This document shows positions 14,485 to 27,429 of a stretch of DNA of 64,000 nucleotides, in pieces. The position numbers and the translations under genes are program-made. This stretch comes from Drosophila persimilis (Eukaryota > Arthropoda > Insecta > Diptera > Drosophilidae). Location of the stretch: contig NW_020825288.1 of NCBI RefSeq assembly GCF_003286085.1, positions 15,376,001 to 15,440,000 on the forward strand, given 5' to 3'. How positions within the stretch are numbered: position 1 is the stretch's first letter; each line of letters begins with the position of its first letter. The notes below the pieces were generated by a model. That model saw only the letters and a list, made by a program, of their open reading frames with translations. It was not told where the DNA came from and ran no database searches.

Positions 14485-14995
14485 CATTAGGAAATTTTCC
14501 AATTCCCCGAACGCATAAACTAATTTAGCTGAAATGTTTTTGCTTACAAATGGTCTCCACATCCGAGCATCGTGCATCGTGCATCGAGCATCGAGCAGCC
14601 ACACAAGCCTTTCATCATCTCATCAGAGGAAACTCCAAAACTCCATTCCATCTCGAACTTGGCTGGGCCCCAGATACTTGGCAGCGTGAAAAACAAGATA
14701 TTTCTGTTTACAGCTGAGGCAGGAGCTAGGAGGAGCTTCCAGAAGCCAGGATTCAGAGGCAAGGCATTCCTTGCACTCGCATTACAGGCGGCGACAAGCA
14801 AATGAGTCGCCCGACGATGTCGAAGCTGATGTCGAGGATGACGAGGACGAGGACGGGGACGTGGACGGGGATGTGGATGTGAGTTAGTTCCTCCTTGATG
14901 AAAATGCCAAATGGTTTGTGTCTCTTTATGGGAATTGTTGTTTGTTGTTCCGGGTTTTAGTTCTAGTTTTGGTTTTGTGTTGTGTTGGGCTGCTG
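14485..14995 (+). repeat. block A of a dispersed inverted duplication
   Basis: This stretch reappears in reverse complement at about 16,138-16,560. Shared landmarks include AACAAGATATTTCTGTTTAC, CCAGAAGCCAGGAT and TTTATGGGAATTGTTGTTTG. Block A carries an extra acidic hexamer-like run (GAGGACGAGGACGGGGAC, near 14,836) that the copy lacks. A shared frame reads LLDEN-KWFVSLYGNCC in both copies but is closed by a stop in A, so a decayed gene is possible but unproven. Confidence 0.65.
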
Positions 14996-15639
14996 CCTGT
15001 TTAGCTGAGCAGATAAGCAGCAATGCAGTTGGAGCGAGCACTGATGATGGAAGTTGGCGGTTTTTGCCTTTTTTCTGGTTCCAAAAGTTCAAGGGTGCAC
15101 TGGACTGGAGACAGAGGAGATTGGGATCTTACCGATGGCTGACTCAATCTGAACTTAATAAAGGAAAAGAAAAGATGAATGTTTAATCGATCGATTGAAA
15201 ATCTACATCCACATACTTCAGGCTTAAACACACATACAAATAAAGCCAGAAGCACAGACTGGATCCACCATTTTTAATTCAAAGATACAAAATGAGTTTT
15301 TTCAATTATTCCGGTTTTAGAAACCTGAACCGGGAGTCCAAGATGCTCGGCATCGTTTGTGCTTGTATAGCCATAGCGAAACTCAGTAAATCACTTTTTT
15401 ACCATTGAAATTGATAGTGCACAGTTTTTTTCTATATTTTCTCTTCAAATTACGAGGAAGTCTGCTATCAAACACAAACAAAATGGATCAGCCTACTGAT
15501 AGATGCTAATGTTAATCATTTTAGAGGTTAGCAATTATATACCATTTCAAACGTATACGTATCAATGTATTTTTTCAGACAAAAGACACAAATCTCCCTA
15601 GATAGCCAACCTACCTCTGCCTATAGATTATTCCGTCTG

Positions 15640-15900
15640 CTTGCCGTCTAGGTCTCGCAACGTGGATTTCGTTGAGAAACTTTCCCAGCCAGCGAATTCG
15701 TTGGAAAGTGTTAAATGGAAATGAATTTACAAGCGGCGCATAACTAAAATTAAGCAGCCGTTGCTGCAGATTAAAGTTTTGCAAGTGTTGCACTTCCGCA
15801 GACTTCTGTTCTGTTCCTCTGTGGCCTTTGCCGAAAAATTCTTTTGTGTGGCTTGTAAGTTTGGTCTGCGGTTGTGGATCCGCTGGGCGGATGGGCATTG
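15640..15900 (+). repeat. block B of a dispersed inverted duplication
   Basis: The stretch reappears in reverse complement at about 17,200-17,470. Shared landmarks on the minus strand are GAAGTGCAACACTTGCAAAA, TATGCGCCGCTT and ATTCGCTGGCTGGGAAAGTTT. A shared frame contains QHLQNF-LQQRL, but both copies diverge outside it. Confidence 0.65.
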
Positions 15901-16137
15901 TTTGTTCTCTCTTCCCGTTCCCGGATTAATGGGGCGTGCTGCCCGAAGCCCCTTCAGGATATGATACTCTCTTCTAGAGCTAGAACTCTAAGATAATAAT
16001 TTCAGCTTCAAAGAGGTAATACCAACGACATATCTTTTCTATGGAAGAATTTTTCTCGCTTGGATGTAATTTAAATTTAAATAAAGCTTTACATCATATT
16101 TCTTTTGAAACATATTACTGCTTATTTGCCAAACAGG

Positions 16138-16560
16138 CAGGAGCCCCAACCAAAACTAAAACAAAATCCCGGAATAACAAACAACAATTCCCATAAAGAG
16201 ACACAAACCATTTGACATTTTCATCAAGTAGCACCTCACCCACATCCTCATCAGCCTCGACATCGTCGAGCGACTCATTTGCGTGTCGCCGCCTTTAATG
16301 CCAGTGCAAGGTCCTGGCGGAATCCTCCTAGATCCTGGCTTCTGGAAGCTCATTCTAGGTCCGCTTAGTTCCTAGGTCTAGCTTGCTCCTTCCGTCTCTG
16401 CTGTAAACAGAAATATCTTGTTTTTCACGCTGCCAAGTATCTGGGGAATGGAGCTTCCTCTGATGAGATGATGAAAGGCTTGTGTGTGACGACCATTTGT
16501 AAGCAAAAACATTTCAGCTAAATTAGTTTATGCGTTCTGGGAATTGGAAACTGTTGTCAT
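16138..16560 (-). repeat. block A' (inverted copy of block A)
   Basis: This is the reverse complement of block A with small indels. The acidic simple-repeat part of A is shorter here. On the minus strand it reads open from the shared GCGGCGACA motif to a stop near 16,130, through LLDENVKWFVSLYGN, whereas A has an in-frame TAG just before that motif. Confidence 0.65.
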
Positions 16561-17200
16561 GAATATATTTACCAGACAATTCTCCGAGAATGGGAAGAAT
16601 TCGCTGCTGTCGCCTCCATGTCCCTAAATCAACACAAAAAAATAAGGAAAACATTAGGAAATCGATGGAAAAGATACGTTTCAGGTTAAAGCTTCAAGTA
16701 ATTTTTTAAATAAACGAAAGCAATGTTTTCCTTTGATCTGTAGCAGCACAAAATCATTACATATGTACTTACATATATAAAAGTTTTTAAATCACTTTTG
16801 AATAACTTTTCTGTCTGCTAGAGTTACTGAAAATAAAAACAAAAAGCAACAGAAGTGCTGCCAACAAAAGTACAAATGACATCAACTGGGGGACAATCTG
16901 TTGCTGAACCCCTCTATGGCATTTTGGCATTGAGAATATCCACATTGTGAGTGTCAAGGGCTCCGTAAGCCAGAAATTGCTCAGTGAAGGACAAGAGAAG
17001 CCCATTGGGGTACGGACCCTCGCCAAAGTCCCACAAAGGGGGAAATATTGTCAATTTGGCTTAATTTCCTGATATCCAAATAACACTTCAGTGCTTTAAA
17101 AACACGTGTGAAATTATCTCACACTAATACAAATGTCATTCAAGGAGCTGAACCTTAATGAGTCCTTAAATTTCGAGATCTTCTTAACAGGAACTTAAGC
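16560..17200. other. spacer between blocks A' and B'
   Basis: The spacer between A' and B' (about 640 bases) is close in length to the one between A and B (about 645). On the minus strand at 16,918-17,043 a short open frame reads FGEGPYPNGLLLSFTEQFL and looks better than its surroundings, but it is closed at both ends and matches nothing I recognise. Confidence 0.3.
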
Positions 17201-17470
17201 TGTTCTGCCTCACGCCTCATTAATCCTGGCTTACAGCAGCTTAGAGCCCACCATGAAACCGGAGACAGGACACATCCGGCCAGAAAACTTACAAGCCACT
17301 CAAAGGCGAGTTTCCTTCCGCGGAAGTGCAACACTTGCAAAACTTTCATCTTCAGCAGCGGCTGCCTAATTTTAATTATGCGCCGCTTATAAATTCAATT
17401 CCATTTAACAATTGCCAACAAATTCGCTGGCTGGGAAAGTTTCCTGTGCTTCAGACACCCAGCTAGACGC
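17200..17470 (-). repeat. block B' (inverted copy of block B)
   Basis: This is the reverse complement of block B. It stands to the right of A', so the order along the window is A, B, A', B', although A' and B' are each inverted. A single inverted duplication would give B' before A'. Confidence 0.65.
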
Positions 17471-17479
17471 CGAGCAGAC

Positions 17480-20400
17480 GGAATTTTTACAGGATTAGTG
17501 GCTGCCAAATGGAAAATTAATCCCCCACTTATGCTAGGGGGACGGGTGCCAAAGACAATGGCCGGGCAGGACAAGGACAAGGAGGACAGAGACAGAGACA
17601 GAGAAAGAGGTTGGCCTGTTAAACATGACTCTTAACGTGGCTGGTAAGGCCGCAGCTACTTCAGTTAATGATGCGACAATTGTCCAAAAATTAAATTATT
17701 CAAAATGTAATTTGAGGACCAGCCCTCGACACAAGCACCCAGACAAAGGGCACACACTCTCGTTGCAATCCCAGTTGCAGTCCTCTGAAATAATATTTAT
17801 TTTAGGGGAAATCCTTTCACTGCCTTGGCCTCAACCTTGATAATGCGGCAATAGTTTTCTTTTCGTTTCCAAAGAAGCCGCGGAAGGGGAAGATGGGTCG
17901 AAAATTAAAATTCAAATTCATGTCTGCTAGCCCCAGGCATGGGCCCGACCACAGCCAACCAATGAAAACAGAAAATGCAGCCACTGAAAGGAAAAGCGCA
18001 AAAAAAATGGAATATAGTGTAAGCTTTTGCTGATCCTGGACCCCAAAAGAAATTGAAAATCGTGCCTAAAATCATAAAATATTAACCGGCATGCGAATTG
18101 TATTTGGATTAACTCTCGAGTGGCGAAATTTATCCGCTTTCATTGAAGAGACGGGCCCAAGTTTCGCTCGCCGCTTCCGGGGGCCAATTGAGATTTCCGC
18201 CTTGACGAGCGGAGAAAAGAAAAACTAATTTCATGAAAATGGTTTCAAGTGTGAACTAATTTCCACAGAAAAAGGAGCTCGGCCAGAGACCTGGACACAA
18301 GGCGGAGGAAAGTCTTGTTATCGAGCAACAACCGTTTCAGTGGCCCTCGGGCGGATGGAATCCTTATTTTTTTTGCTGGCATTCTTTGACTGTCACACGG
18401 GATCCCCTCTCTCCCAATGGGGATGTTTATAAAAATGTGTGTGCATTGAGGTGACTGGAAAGTTTTTCCATTGCCGCTCTGCTCTGGGCAAAGAGAGGTG
18501 CCGAGGTGCTCAATTTCTGCAAAATACTGCTGCAGAGGCAAATGAAGAAGTCCAGAGGCAGGTCTGAGGAAAGCAGGAGCTGCATTCAACATCGGACAGC
18601 ACTCGGAATGATTCTGCTAGCTCTGGAAGAGCATAAGTAACTAAAACTCACAGAAAGTTTCAGTTTAAATTTAAGTAATTATTTATTTCAAATGAATCGA
18701 TATATTCCATCGGAAGCTAACTAAATTTAATATTTTATTTGATATTATAGGTAGAAAATGATACCTATTCTTTCACGAATAATCGCATTAAATTAGCATG
18801 TAAATTATAATACATTATAGCACAAATGTTAAGCATGTTTTAAAGACAGAACGCTGGAAATAGAAGAGTCTTAAAGTATCTCAAAGCTGCTCAAAGACCA
18901 AGGCTATACCTCTGTGGCGCTGTCTGCCGAATAGTTTTCAATTTGAAAGTTTTGCAGAATTTGAATGCATAACAAAAAGTGCGGACATTTAATTTCTCAT
19001 TAAACTGAGAGGAGGAGCCGCCATGGCCGCCGCAACGATGACGCCGTCAATTGTAAAATATGAAAATATGCAATTATAATTTACAGTCTTCCTCTCACTT
19101 CCGCCCTGTCTTTTGCCATCTATTTTTTCGGGATGCTGCCATGAGCTTGCCACATAAATTGCGGAAATTTCTCTCGCTGAAGCAACTTTGTGTTGAGATA
19201 CTCCCATCTGCCCCCCATCCCCATCCCCATACCACCTTCCCGATTCGAGGAGCATAAAAAGCGATGGCCAAAGTTCGCCTGCTAATCCCGAAGCGTAAGC
19301 TACACTGCAACAAACTGCCAGTCGGCAAACACTTAACAATTAACTTGCCGTGCAACTCTGCAACAACCAAGCCCATGCTCACACACACACACACACGCAC
19401 GGGGCACACCTGACAGGATGCGTAATTTATGTTAAGCGCCGCATTTTTATGTTCAAACAAGCGAAGAAGCTGCTTATCATACGAGGCGAAGCCTCAGCTG
19501 CATTCTCGACGCACTCTGCGTCTTTGGAGTCATGGCAAAAAGTTAATTGAAACACACGCAAGAATGAAACATCACGTGGATACATCCGCCAACGGTCGTT
19601 TATGCGCCAAAAAAATACGCGAAGACAGTCACGAAAAGTGGGAGGTGGACTATAAAATTTAAAAAAGTGAGGGCTAAAAAGTATTTATTAATTTAAGAAG
19701 AAATTAATTTCCATTAATATAAACGTTTGAAGCGATCTACATGGATAGACTCACAAGTGACATAGAAATGCTGTAATAAATCAAAATAAAATAATTGCGA
19801 TAGTTCGTGTGATAGTAATTCAAATTAGATAATTGTGAAAGGACAGTGTTGTAAGTGGATTATAGATCATTGCGAATTTCTATTAAGCTTCCACTATAGT
19901 GTGCTTTGGACTTGAGGCACAACTGAGATTCATCTTTAATTATCATTAAAATAATTTTTATTGATTAAAATGGAAAGCGTATTAAAAGCATCTTTTGGAG
20001 TTTTTAAAAATTTCTCCCGTACCCTCATTAGAGAAACAGCAACCTTTACTAATTAAGGTATTGCTTTAGAGTATCGATTGTGATATTCGACGAAAAAATC
20101 CTGGCATAAACACTTCCTCGAAGCTCGAAGAAGAGCTCCATTGTGGCTCCTCTTCCTCCGCCTGTCCCCGTTATCGAATGCAGCTTAATCCTGGACCTGC
20201 ACTCCGAGTGCGAGAGCGCAGACCAAATTGGGTTCAGGATGGCTCGATGCATCTTTGCAGCTACAAAAGCGAATATTTTTAAAGCGAATAATGTGCAATT
20301 CAATTATGCATTGGGCAACAACAAAAGGACGGTCGGACGGCGAGAATAATGTAAAAAATATGCAATCACCGCAATGAACACAATCGCCGGATCGCATTTA

Positions 20401-23400
20401 TTTAATTAAGAACAATATTACGCGAGAAAGTTGGAACTGGGGGCCAATTATGGCAACAAAGTGTCTTCATTAAATTATAAATTCACGAGCTTAACATAAT
20501 TTGCATGCCAATGCATTTTATGAAGTACTTTGCGGCCATGAAAAACACGAAAGCTCCATGAAAAAAAAAAAATCACTGCATAGCCATGCGAGCAATGGAA
20601 AAAACACAACGTGGTCTTCGCTTCGTAATTGGATATGGCCAGCGGCCTGTTGACACTTGCGGCATGTAAATTACCAGTTATTATTGCTGTTTAAAACTAC
20701 AGTGCAACCAAAGCAACAGCCACTGGCGGCAGCCAGCTTTAAAGTGGCAAATTGATAAATCGCTAGCAGTCCAGGTCCAGGTCCCGGTCCAGCCAGCCAC
20801 TAAGCCCCGGCGAAATGAGGATTTTTATGCCAGGCCATAAATTATTTGGCCCGATAAGCAAAAACAAATGCGCAACAGATTTGCCAAAACAAATTCTATT
20901 TATTGTTATATATGCCTCCCCCTGCCACTACGTTAAGAACCCGGGGCTTTGGCTCACGCTTTATTATTTTATTTATGGTCTACATTTTTGATTTTGGACA
21001 ACGTTTTTTTTTTCTCGTGTTCGTGGTCCTGTCCCTCTCCCACCATCTCCCTCTCTTTCTGTGGCTGCAAAGCCGGAATGAAATTATTAATTTGCATGTG
21101 TGATTATTTTCATATAAATAACCACTCATACACAAACACACTCACAGTGGGTTGCAGAGGGAGAGAGAGAGGCAAAGAGTTCGCAGCGAGACTCTATTTT
21201 TTCATGCCCTGCGGCGCTGAAAAGTATGCTACGGCTATGGTTATGACCAGGGCTAACAGTGTGTGTGTGTGTGTGTGTGTTTTGAGTTGAGAGTGTGTGT
21301 GCAAATTAAATTCCCATATGCGGCGTGTATTTTCTTTACTGTGGGCAATGCAATAAGCAAACACACAAAAAAAACGCCATATTTGTATATGACTTTTTAT
21401 GTTCACTAAACTAGCCTTTGAATGCCACGTTTCCACTGAAACACATTCGAACAGTTCACCGGAAGCAGCCATGGCAATAGTGTTCCCCTGGAAATAAGAG
21501 ATTCTGTTTTATATGGGAAAATTAGCTATAACTATACGTCCGACATCGAAGCCTGGGCTATCGAGCTTTACTTTTCGTATTTTAAAATTCTTTTTACATC
21601 TAAATAATCCAGAATTTGTGTAGGTTTTAAAATACGAACAGTACCTAACTATTTAAATGGTTATTGTATGGATTTTCACATTAAACAAAGGCTAATTTAG
21701 ACCCTTGACAATTGACGCTCAGTGATTGAGCGAGAAGTGAAGATTACTAGTTCGTTTTGCTCGTTAAACAATTTAGATTATAATACGATTGAAAATGTAT
21801 CGTCTATTGCTGATACGAGATCTTAATTACAATTCAACCATACGAAACCCTGTCCATCGTCGGATCTGAACCATAATCATTAAAACTATAGCTTATGGGT
21901 ATATAAATTTAATAAGTGTAAATAAATAAATCAATGAAACTATTATTTTAATCTCTTTTTTAAACGGTTAGTGGAAACAATGAATTTCGCATTTTTTTGT
22001 TGTTCGCCAACAATTTGTAAAACAGAAACATAAATCCTCTGTGCGATAAGAACTTCTTGAGGGCCACTTTTTCTGGTTAATTCAATAAATATTTATTTGT
22101 CATTCGTAAACATTATTATTGCTGTGTAAATTATCAAGCGATTAATGCAATTGCCAATAGCTGGCAACCTTCGACCTCATCCCCTGCCCCAGTCCCAGCC
22201 CCAGTCCCAGCCCCAATATCCTTGGCCACAGGTCCGCAGCTGCTCTCAATGAGCTAAGCAAACAAACTTGAACAAATAAATTTGGTACGTGCCAGCTATG
22301 AGTTATCGCCTGGGTCGGACATGGGCGTGTCGGGGAGACACGGAGAGCATACAAATGGATCGTTGAATAGCCAAAGTACAATGCCAACAATAATAACAAT
22401 TGCAGGAGCAACAAGCATTTGTCATGTGACAATGGCTTGCAAAAATCTACGAACAAGCCAACCAACCATCCAAGCAGCCATCCACCCAACCAACGAAGCC
22501 ATTTCATGGACTAACCACAGAGATAGCGAGTGTTGCACTGGTCGGGTTGGTTGGTAGCTTGGTCCACCACACGGTTGGATGCCATATTTTATTTATGGGC
22601 ACAATTTCGTTGCACAAATTTGCTGCCTTCTCTCCTGGCCCTGACCTGGCCCCGGCCTGGCCTGGCTTTCCCCGAGCTGAGCTGTGCTGAGCTGCCCGTT
22701 TTGCTGGGCAAGTAATAGACCCATAACGGAGATACGTGTTGGCAAATTTGCTTGTTTGCAGCTTAAATTGAATTTATAAGCTACACAAAATTCGCTGCAG
22801 TTCGCTTGGAAGTCTCTGTAGAACGTAAATGTAGGCGTAAAATCAATTTTAACAAGCAATATTCCGAAAAATATTATTATTTTTGGTCAAACGATATAGA
22901 TAGGTGGATATTACTTTCCTTCTTTCCTTAATGATTCTCCATTAATTTTAAATCATTTGCAGATCCATATGTAAGTACTTCCAACGCTTGTTCTGCTCAA
23001 CGTAATCATAGCAAATTATATTATCATTAAAGTGAGGAGAGTGCCAACAGGTCAGAACCCGACTTCTTCTCATATGTCCCCATCCGCTCCACTCGTTGGC
23101 CATTGTTTATGCCGGACACGTATCCCTGGCCCGGACAAATGCAGTGCAAACTTTTGCACAAATTATCAAATTTTCGCCAGAACACACACACACACACCCA
23201 ATCACAGAAAACAGTGGAAAATAAAGTTATATTTGCCTATGTCGCAGTTTGTTTATGCTCCGGCCCCGAGGTGGGGGCGAGCCTGGATTAGAAGGGAGGC
23301 GGTGGTTAGGCCGCAAATGCAGCAAACAATTGTGTTTTTCTTCAGTAAATAACCGGAAAAGGAAAACGGGCTTTGACACTTTTTTGCAGGACACACTTTG

Positions 23401-23840
23401 CGGCATGCAAATTTAATTGCCAAGCGCCTGGAGGCGAGGCGCCTCGGCGCTGGGGAGTTTCCGTCCCTGCTGTCTGTCGTTCGTCCTGTGACGTGTGTCG
23501 GAATTTGGTGTACGAGTATTTGATTAAATTATGAATTTTTATTTGGCCAGGATTTTGTTGCATATTAGATGATGACAGAAATGCCCAACATTTATTCATG
23601 ATATATTTTCTCAAAGAAAAATTCGGGGCGCATGCAAAATGCAAATGGAGATTCTTATCCTTATCCAGGGAAAAACAAAAATAATTACATTTTAAATGGG
23701 AAAGCTGTGACACTGTGACTTTTCTTTCCATTTGAACGAATCCATTGCGAGTGCTTTACACAAAAGAGACCTAAAATCTTGTTCTTGTTGATTGGCCTCA
23801 GCGTGACTAGTTTTTGGCCATCCGGACTTCGGAATCCATT
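17480..23840. other. non-coding stretch, no supported gene
   Basis: The sequence is mixed AT-rich with CA/GT runs (19,380-19,398; about 21,260-21,285), a CCAGTCCCAG-type run near 22,185-22,215 and a GGCCCTGG-type run near 22,635-22,665. A short inverted repeat of CGTATTTTAAAA lies near 21,575 and 21,630. Long open frames at 18.2-18.6, 19.0-19.4 and 22.1-22.5 kb show no domain and no consistent codon pattern. Confidence 0.55.
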
Positions 23841-23847
23841 GCTTCAT

Positions 23848-24058
23848 TTATATGTTGATGACGAAATTTGAATGCAATCTTAGGCGCTGGCCCTCTGGGA
23901 GGCGGCGCACATCCTTCGATTCAGCTTGGATTACCTCCGCCGAACGACACTTGTACGTGGCCTGACTTGGACTTAAGGAAACGATTGGAGTACATATATC
24001 CTTAGGCTGGCTCTTGATGACTTTGACGTGGCTGTGACACAAGGGAGCGGAGACAGTC
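23848..24058 (-). CDS. possible terminal coding exon, unknown protein
   Basis: On the minus strand a frame of 69 codons runs to a TAA at 23,850-23,848 with fly-like codon choice, reading for example KVIKSQPKDICTPIV and VIQAESKDVRRLPEGQRL. There is no in-frame ATG. Immediately upstream a pyrimidine-rich tract ends in CAAACAG, a good splice acceptor, which would open the exon at 24,058 in the right phase. I found no partner exon to the right within the window and no poly(A) signal close by. It may be a last exon, a fragment or chance. Confidence 0.28.
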
Positions 24059-24059
24059 C

Positions 24060-26690
24060 TGTTTGTCAGAAAGAGACACAAAAAACCACAAACGAACGGC
24101 TCCTCTTTAATCCTTTAAGCCTTATGGGATTACTCGTATGATATCTAAGTATTACTGCAGATAGCTTGTGTTCCACTCAATCAGTACTATGTATGCTACC
24201 CATTCAATAATTATTTGTGAATAAATACACAAAAGATTTATTTCAAATCTTAAAAATTAAGATTCGAATTGGTCTTAAATTGATGCATAGCCATAATTCT
24301 AAATATATATTTTCGGAATGTACATGGACTCTGCTTCTGCTAGTAGAAAAAGTAAAATATTTAAACATGATCTATTTCCCTTCCCCTTCCCGAAACTTTT
24401 TTTTAATAGAATCCAACGAGTACAATTTTTTGCAATCTTAAAGAGAACTAGTTCAGAAAAAAAAAGTCTCATTTTTAAAAACTCCAGTGTGCGACCCAAG
24501 CTAATTATATTTTGTGCTGTGGGCACCAGCTCATTTGCGGACCATTGTTGACACGCATCTTTGTGGCTGGGGCATTAAAAAAGAAAAGAAAATCTGGAAA
24601 TCTCATTTGTCATACATGCATATTTAATTTGGAGTCCAACACGAGTATTACTGGCTTTAGAGGCAGCCCAAGAGCTGCAATAAAATGTTTTCCGACTGCA
24701 ATAAAGCCCGGACCCGGATCCAGACCTCTACAAACGCAATTTCGATGCATGAATGTGCCTGTGCGTCTGTACTTGAAATAGATTTTTAATAGTCCAACTG
24801 ACATACACAAATAAACAGAGCTGGAAAGCTCCTTTTCAATGGCATTGCAGTCCTCCTTTTATGTCGGCATTTGTTTGGCAGTCGAAAGCATTTATGCGAT
24901 TTTGTCGTTAGAGCAAAACACAAAGATACACGCACTGCCACCCATCCACCTACTCGTATTAGACAGTCTCTGTGTATGGTATGGCAAATATAAGTTTATG
25001 AAAAATGTCATTTGTACGGTCCTACGACGAGTATCCGTACTTATGGAAACGGAGATGCGAGCACAGAGAAAATTTGCTGTTGTCAAAATGAATTAATGTT
25101 TAACTGGGACATTTTTGCTTTTGTTGTGTCTGTTTTTCTTGCTGCCATTTCTCGATGTTCTTTTTCTCTGATTGATGCAGTGCGTTTCATAAATGCATAC
25201 AAGTTTTAAGCAAATATTCAATAGCTGAACCACTGAATGGATTTTTGAGTTGTCTTAAGAGTAGAATACAGTCATCTCCAATCCACAGAAACTAGCTAAT
25301 CACAGCTTTTGGAATTTATTTATTTAATAAATCCGAGTATTTGAGACATGTATATACCAAATAATATCTTGATAAACTCAAGCCAATTCCACAAATTTCC
25401 TATGACAATTTTCACACTTTTATTGAAAATGATCGAACGCTGGAGAGTGTAATATTCAGCAGTTTGGTGAAACGCACTGTAGACGAGATTGATGCACTCC
25501 GAAATGACCCAAGTAATTTGCTCGCCCAATATTTTGTGGTCCTTTTGGCCATTTAACAGCCGAACAACGAGCTGGAGGTAATAAAGTGCCAAATAAATGC
25601 AATAAAGCTGTTGGAAATGGCTCGTTGTCGGAGATGTCGGATGGGGATGGGGATGGGAATGAGAATGGGAATGGGTATGTGGGTGGAGATGAGTACATAA
25701 ATGTTTTCTCTTCCGGCTTTTATTACAAAACACACTCAAAAACGGCAAATAAAAAATGCAAATAAATAAACGGAGAGCAGCCAAACAATTGAAAACTTCT
25801 TCACAATAGTTGAGACTTAAGTGCTTACTGAAGGAGCTGCTCCCGAGCAGAATCAGCAGCAGAGGAACAGCCGAATCTGAATGCTTAAAGCGGGTCCAAG
25901 GCGGTGCCAGACCTGGTGGCCGGCCACGGCATGGTGTGGGGCACAGGATTACAGGCAAATTGCAAAACGTCTTTGCATGTCCTGCTCAAACAACCTCACA
26001 CACACTCGCGGACACAGACACAGACACAGGCACACATCCCAGCCAACTAATTTTATTGCTCAACACATTCGTTCTCGGGATATTGCCTGGCTACTGCCTC
26101 GAACCTCAAACCTCCGACCTCGACTCTTCTTCTCATTCTCTGCCTCACCCTGAATATCGTGTGGAAAAATTTTAACAAGAAAATTGTTGAAGTGTTTCGT
26201 CTTGAGTGGCCCGATGAAAGCGATGACTGAATGCCCGCTCCTTAAATGCCTTTAAGCTTGAAGTCTGTGCACTTGAAGATGGCCGGATATTGATTCGTGG
26301 CCAGTAATCACCCCGAAGGGGTCAATGTACAGCCATCCTTAAAGAGCGCTTAATTTTATTAGCCATCAAGCCAGGGAAAAACTCGTAAGATCGCTGTGGT
26401 TACCTGACCACTAGACTAGGTACTCTTATTGGTTTAAATACTGATTGGAATAGGAAAAGGAAAAGGGACATCATACATGCAATAGCATGATATGATGGGA
26501 AAATGAAAGAAATTATTTTCACAGACAGCACGGATAATTAGGTAAACATTTTTAAACAAATTAGACTAATGATTAGTGAGTCTGAATACAAAATCGGGTG
26601 CCTATGCTCTCTTACAGAACCTCGGTCTATACGAAAGTGGTTAACCATTCTTTAATCATTTTGAATGCCTCTGAAAATTTCGTTATTTCA
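24060..26690. other. non-coding stretch, no supported gene
   Basis: Mostly AT-rich. There is a GATGGG-type simple repeat near 25,640-25,690 and a CACAGA run near 26,010-26,030. The 212-codon minus-strand open frame at 25.3-26.0 kb runs across this repeat and has long His/Pro and Ser/His stretches, so it is rejected as a gene. Confidence 0.55.
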
Positions 26691-27425
26691 GCCTTCGAAT
26701 GTCTTCATTTATTCCATTAATTGAAAGGACCATGACATAAAATGTTATTTAAATGTAAACAATATAAAATTCGATTCCTTCAAAATTTAAAAAATAATAT
26801 TAACAGATGCTTGAATTCGCTTTTCAATGGTATGATCGTTTTTGAAGATGCATTGCATATTTGGATCCATGTCGAATTGTTGTTTAAGTTCATGGTCCGG
26901 TGTTGGGGCTTTCTATGACCAAAAAAGCACTTTTAACGCATTTTCCCGCCTTTTGGCAGAATCTGGCTTGTCCAGAACCATAGGCTTCTCCAGAGAGCTG
27001 CATGTGGACAATACCTGGACAGTTTGGCTTCCTTTTTCCACTGTTGGCAACGAGTCCGGAAATCCTGTGAAATTGTTCTGCTCTCTGTGCCTCTCATTGG
27101 GTAAGACTCCGAGTGCTTCCAACACGTATATGGCGTTCAATGGTCCCGGCCCTTTCATTTCGACCGATTCGGCCTATGGTATCTTAAGCTGCAAATGTAA
27201 CGCAAATTGGTATCTCTAAAATAAGGTATGTCTTTAATATGTACCTACTATTAGCAAAGACTAAACAATTACCACCAAAGCCTCGCTCGAGAGTTTAGGA
27301 TAGTTGGATGCGTGGCACAGACTTTTAATACTCGTAAAATTTCGTTTTTTTCCATACGCCTATTTATAAAAGTGTAATCTTCAGAGGTCGCATGGTCTAA
27401 GAATGTCCCTTTTGATATAAAACAA
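26690..27425. repeat. left copy of a duplicated segment around the torsin-like gene
   Basis: The segment is a direct repeat of about 29,670-30,480. Shared stretches include ATTCCATTAATTGAA, ATGTAAACAATATAAAATTC, AATTGTTGTTTAAGTTCATG, GGAAATCCTGTGAAATTGTT and TTTATAAAAGTGTAATCTT. The copies differ by many substitutions and small indels, so the duplication is not recent. It contains a decayed minus-strand gene, described separately. Confidence 0.85.
26913..27330 (-). pseudogene. decayed two-exon gene, copy 1, unknown family
   Basis: On the minus strand, exon 1 ends at 27,273 (reading NYPKLSSEALV) before a GTAATT donor. An 84-base intron ends in TTTGCAG at 27,189, and exon 2 starts at 27,188. 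Exon 2 shares EALGVLPNE and NNFTGFPDSLPTVEKG with copy 2. Lesions: a TAG five codons into exon 2 where copy 2 has CAG, and a TAG after LFWS where copy 2 continues QKAPTPDHELKQQF. No in-frame ATG is found for exon 1. The same splice sites and intron length in both copies show that a spliced gene was duplicated. I do not recognise the protein. Confidence 0.5.
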
Positions 27426-27429
27426 TAAA

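Noticed and set aside
13760-15092. Frames of 99-182 codons at 13.8-15.1 kb
   Set aside because: They derive from GC-rich repeats and the A block duplication; composition is biased and frames are not shared between the A and A' copies.
18245-18592. 115-codon minus-strand frame
   Set aside because: No domain and no codon pattern, and it lies in ordinary non-coding sequence.
25320-25958. 212-codon minus-strand open frame
   Set aside because: It crosses a GATGGG-type simple repeat, giving His/Ser/Pro strings, and shows no domain or promoter.
26842-27219. 125-codon plus-strand frame in the left duplicated segment
   Set aside because: The minus strand is the conserved coding strand between the two copies; the plus frame is its shadow and is broken in the right copy.
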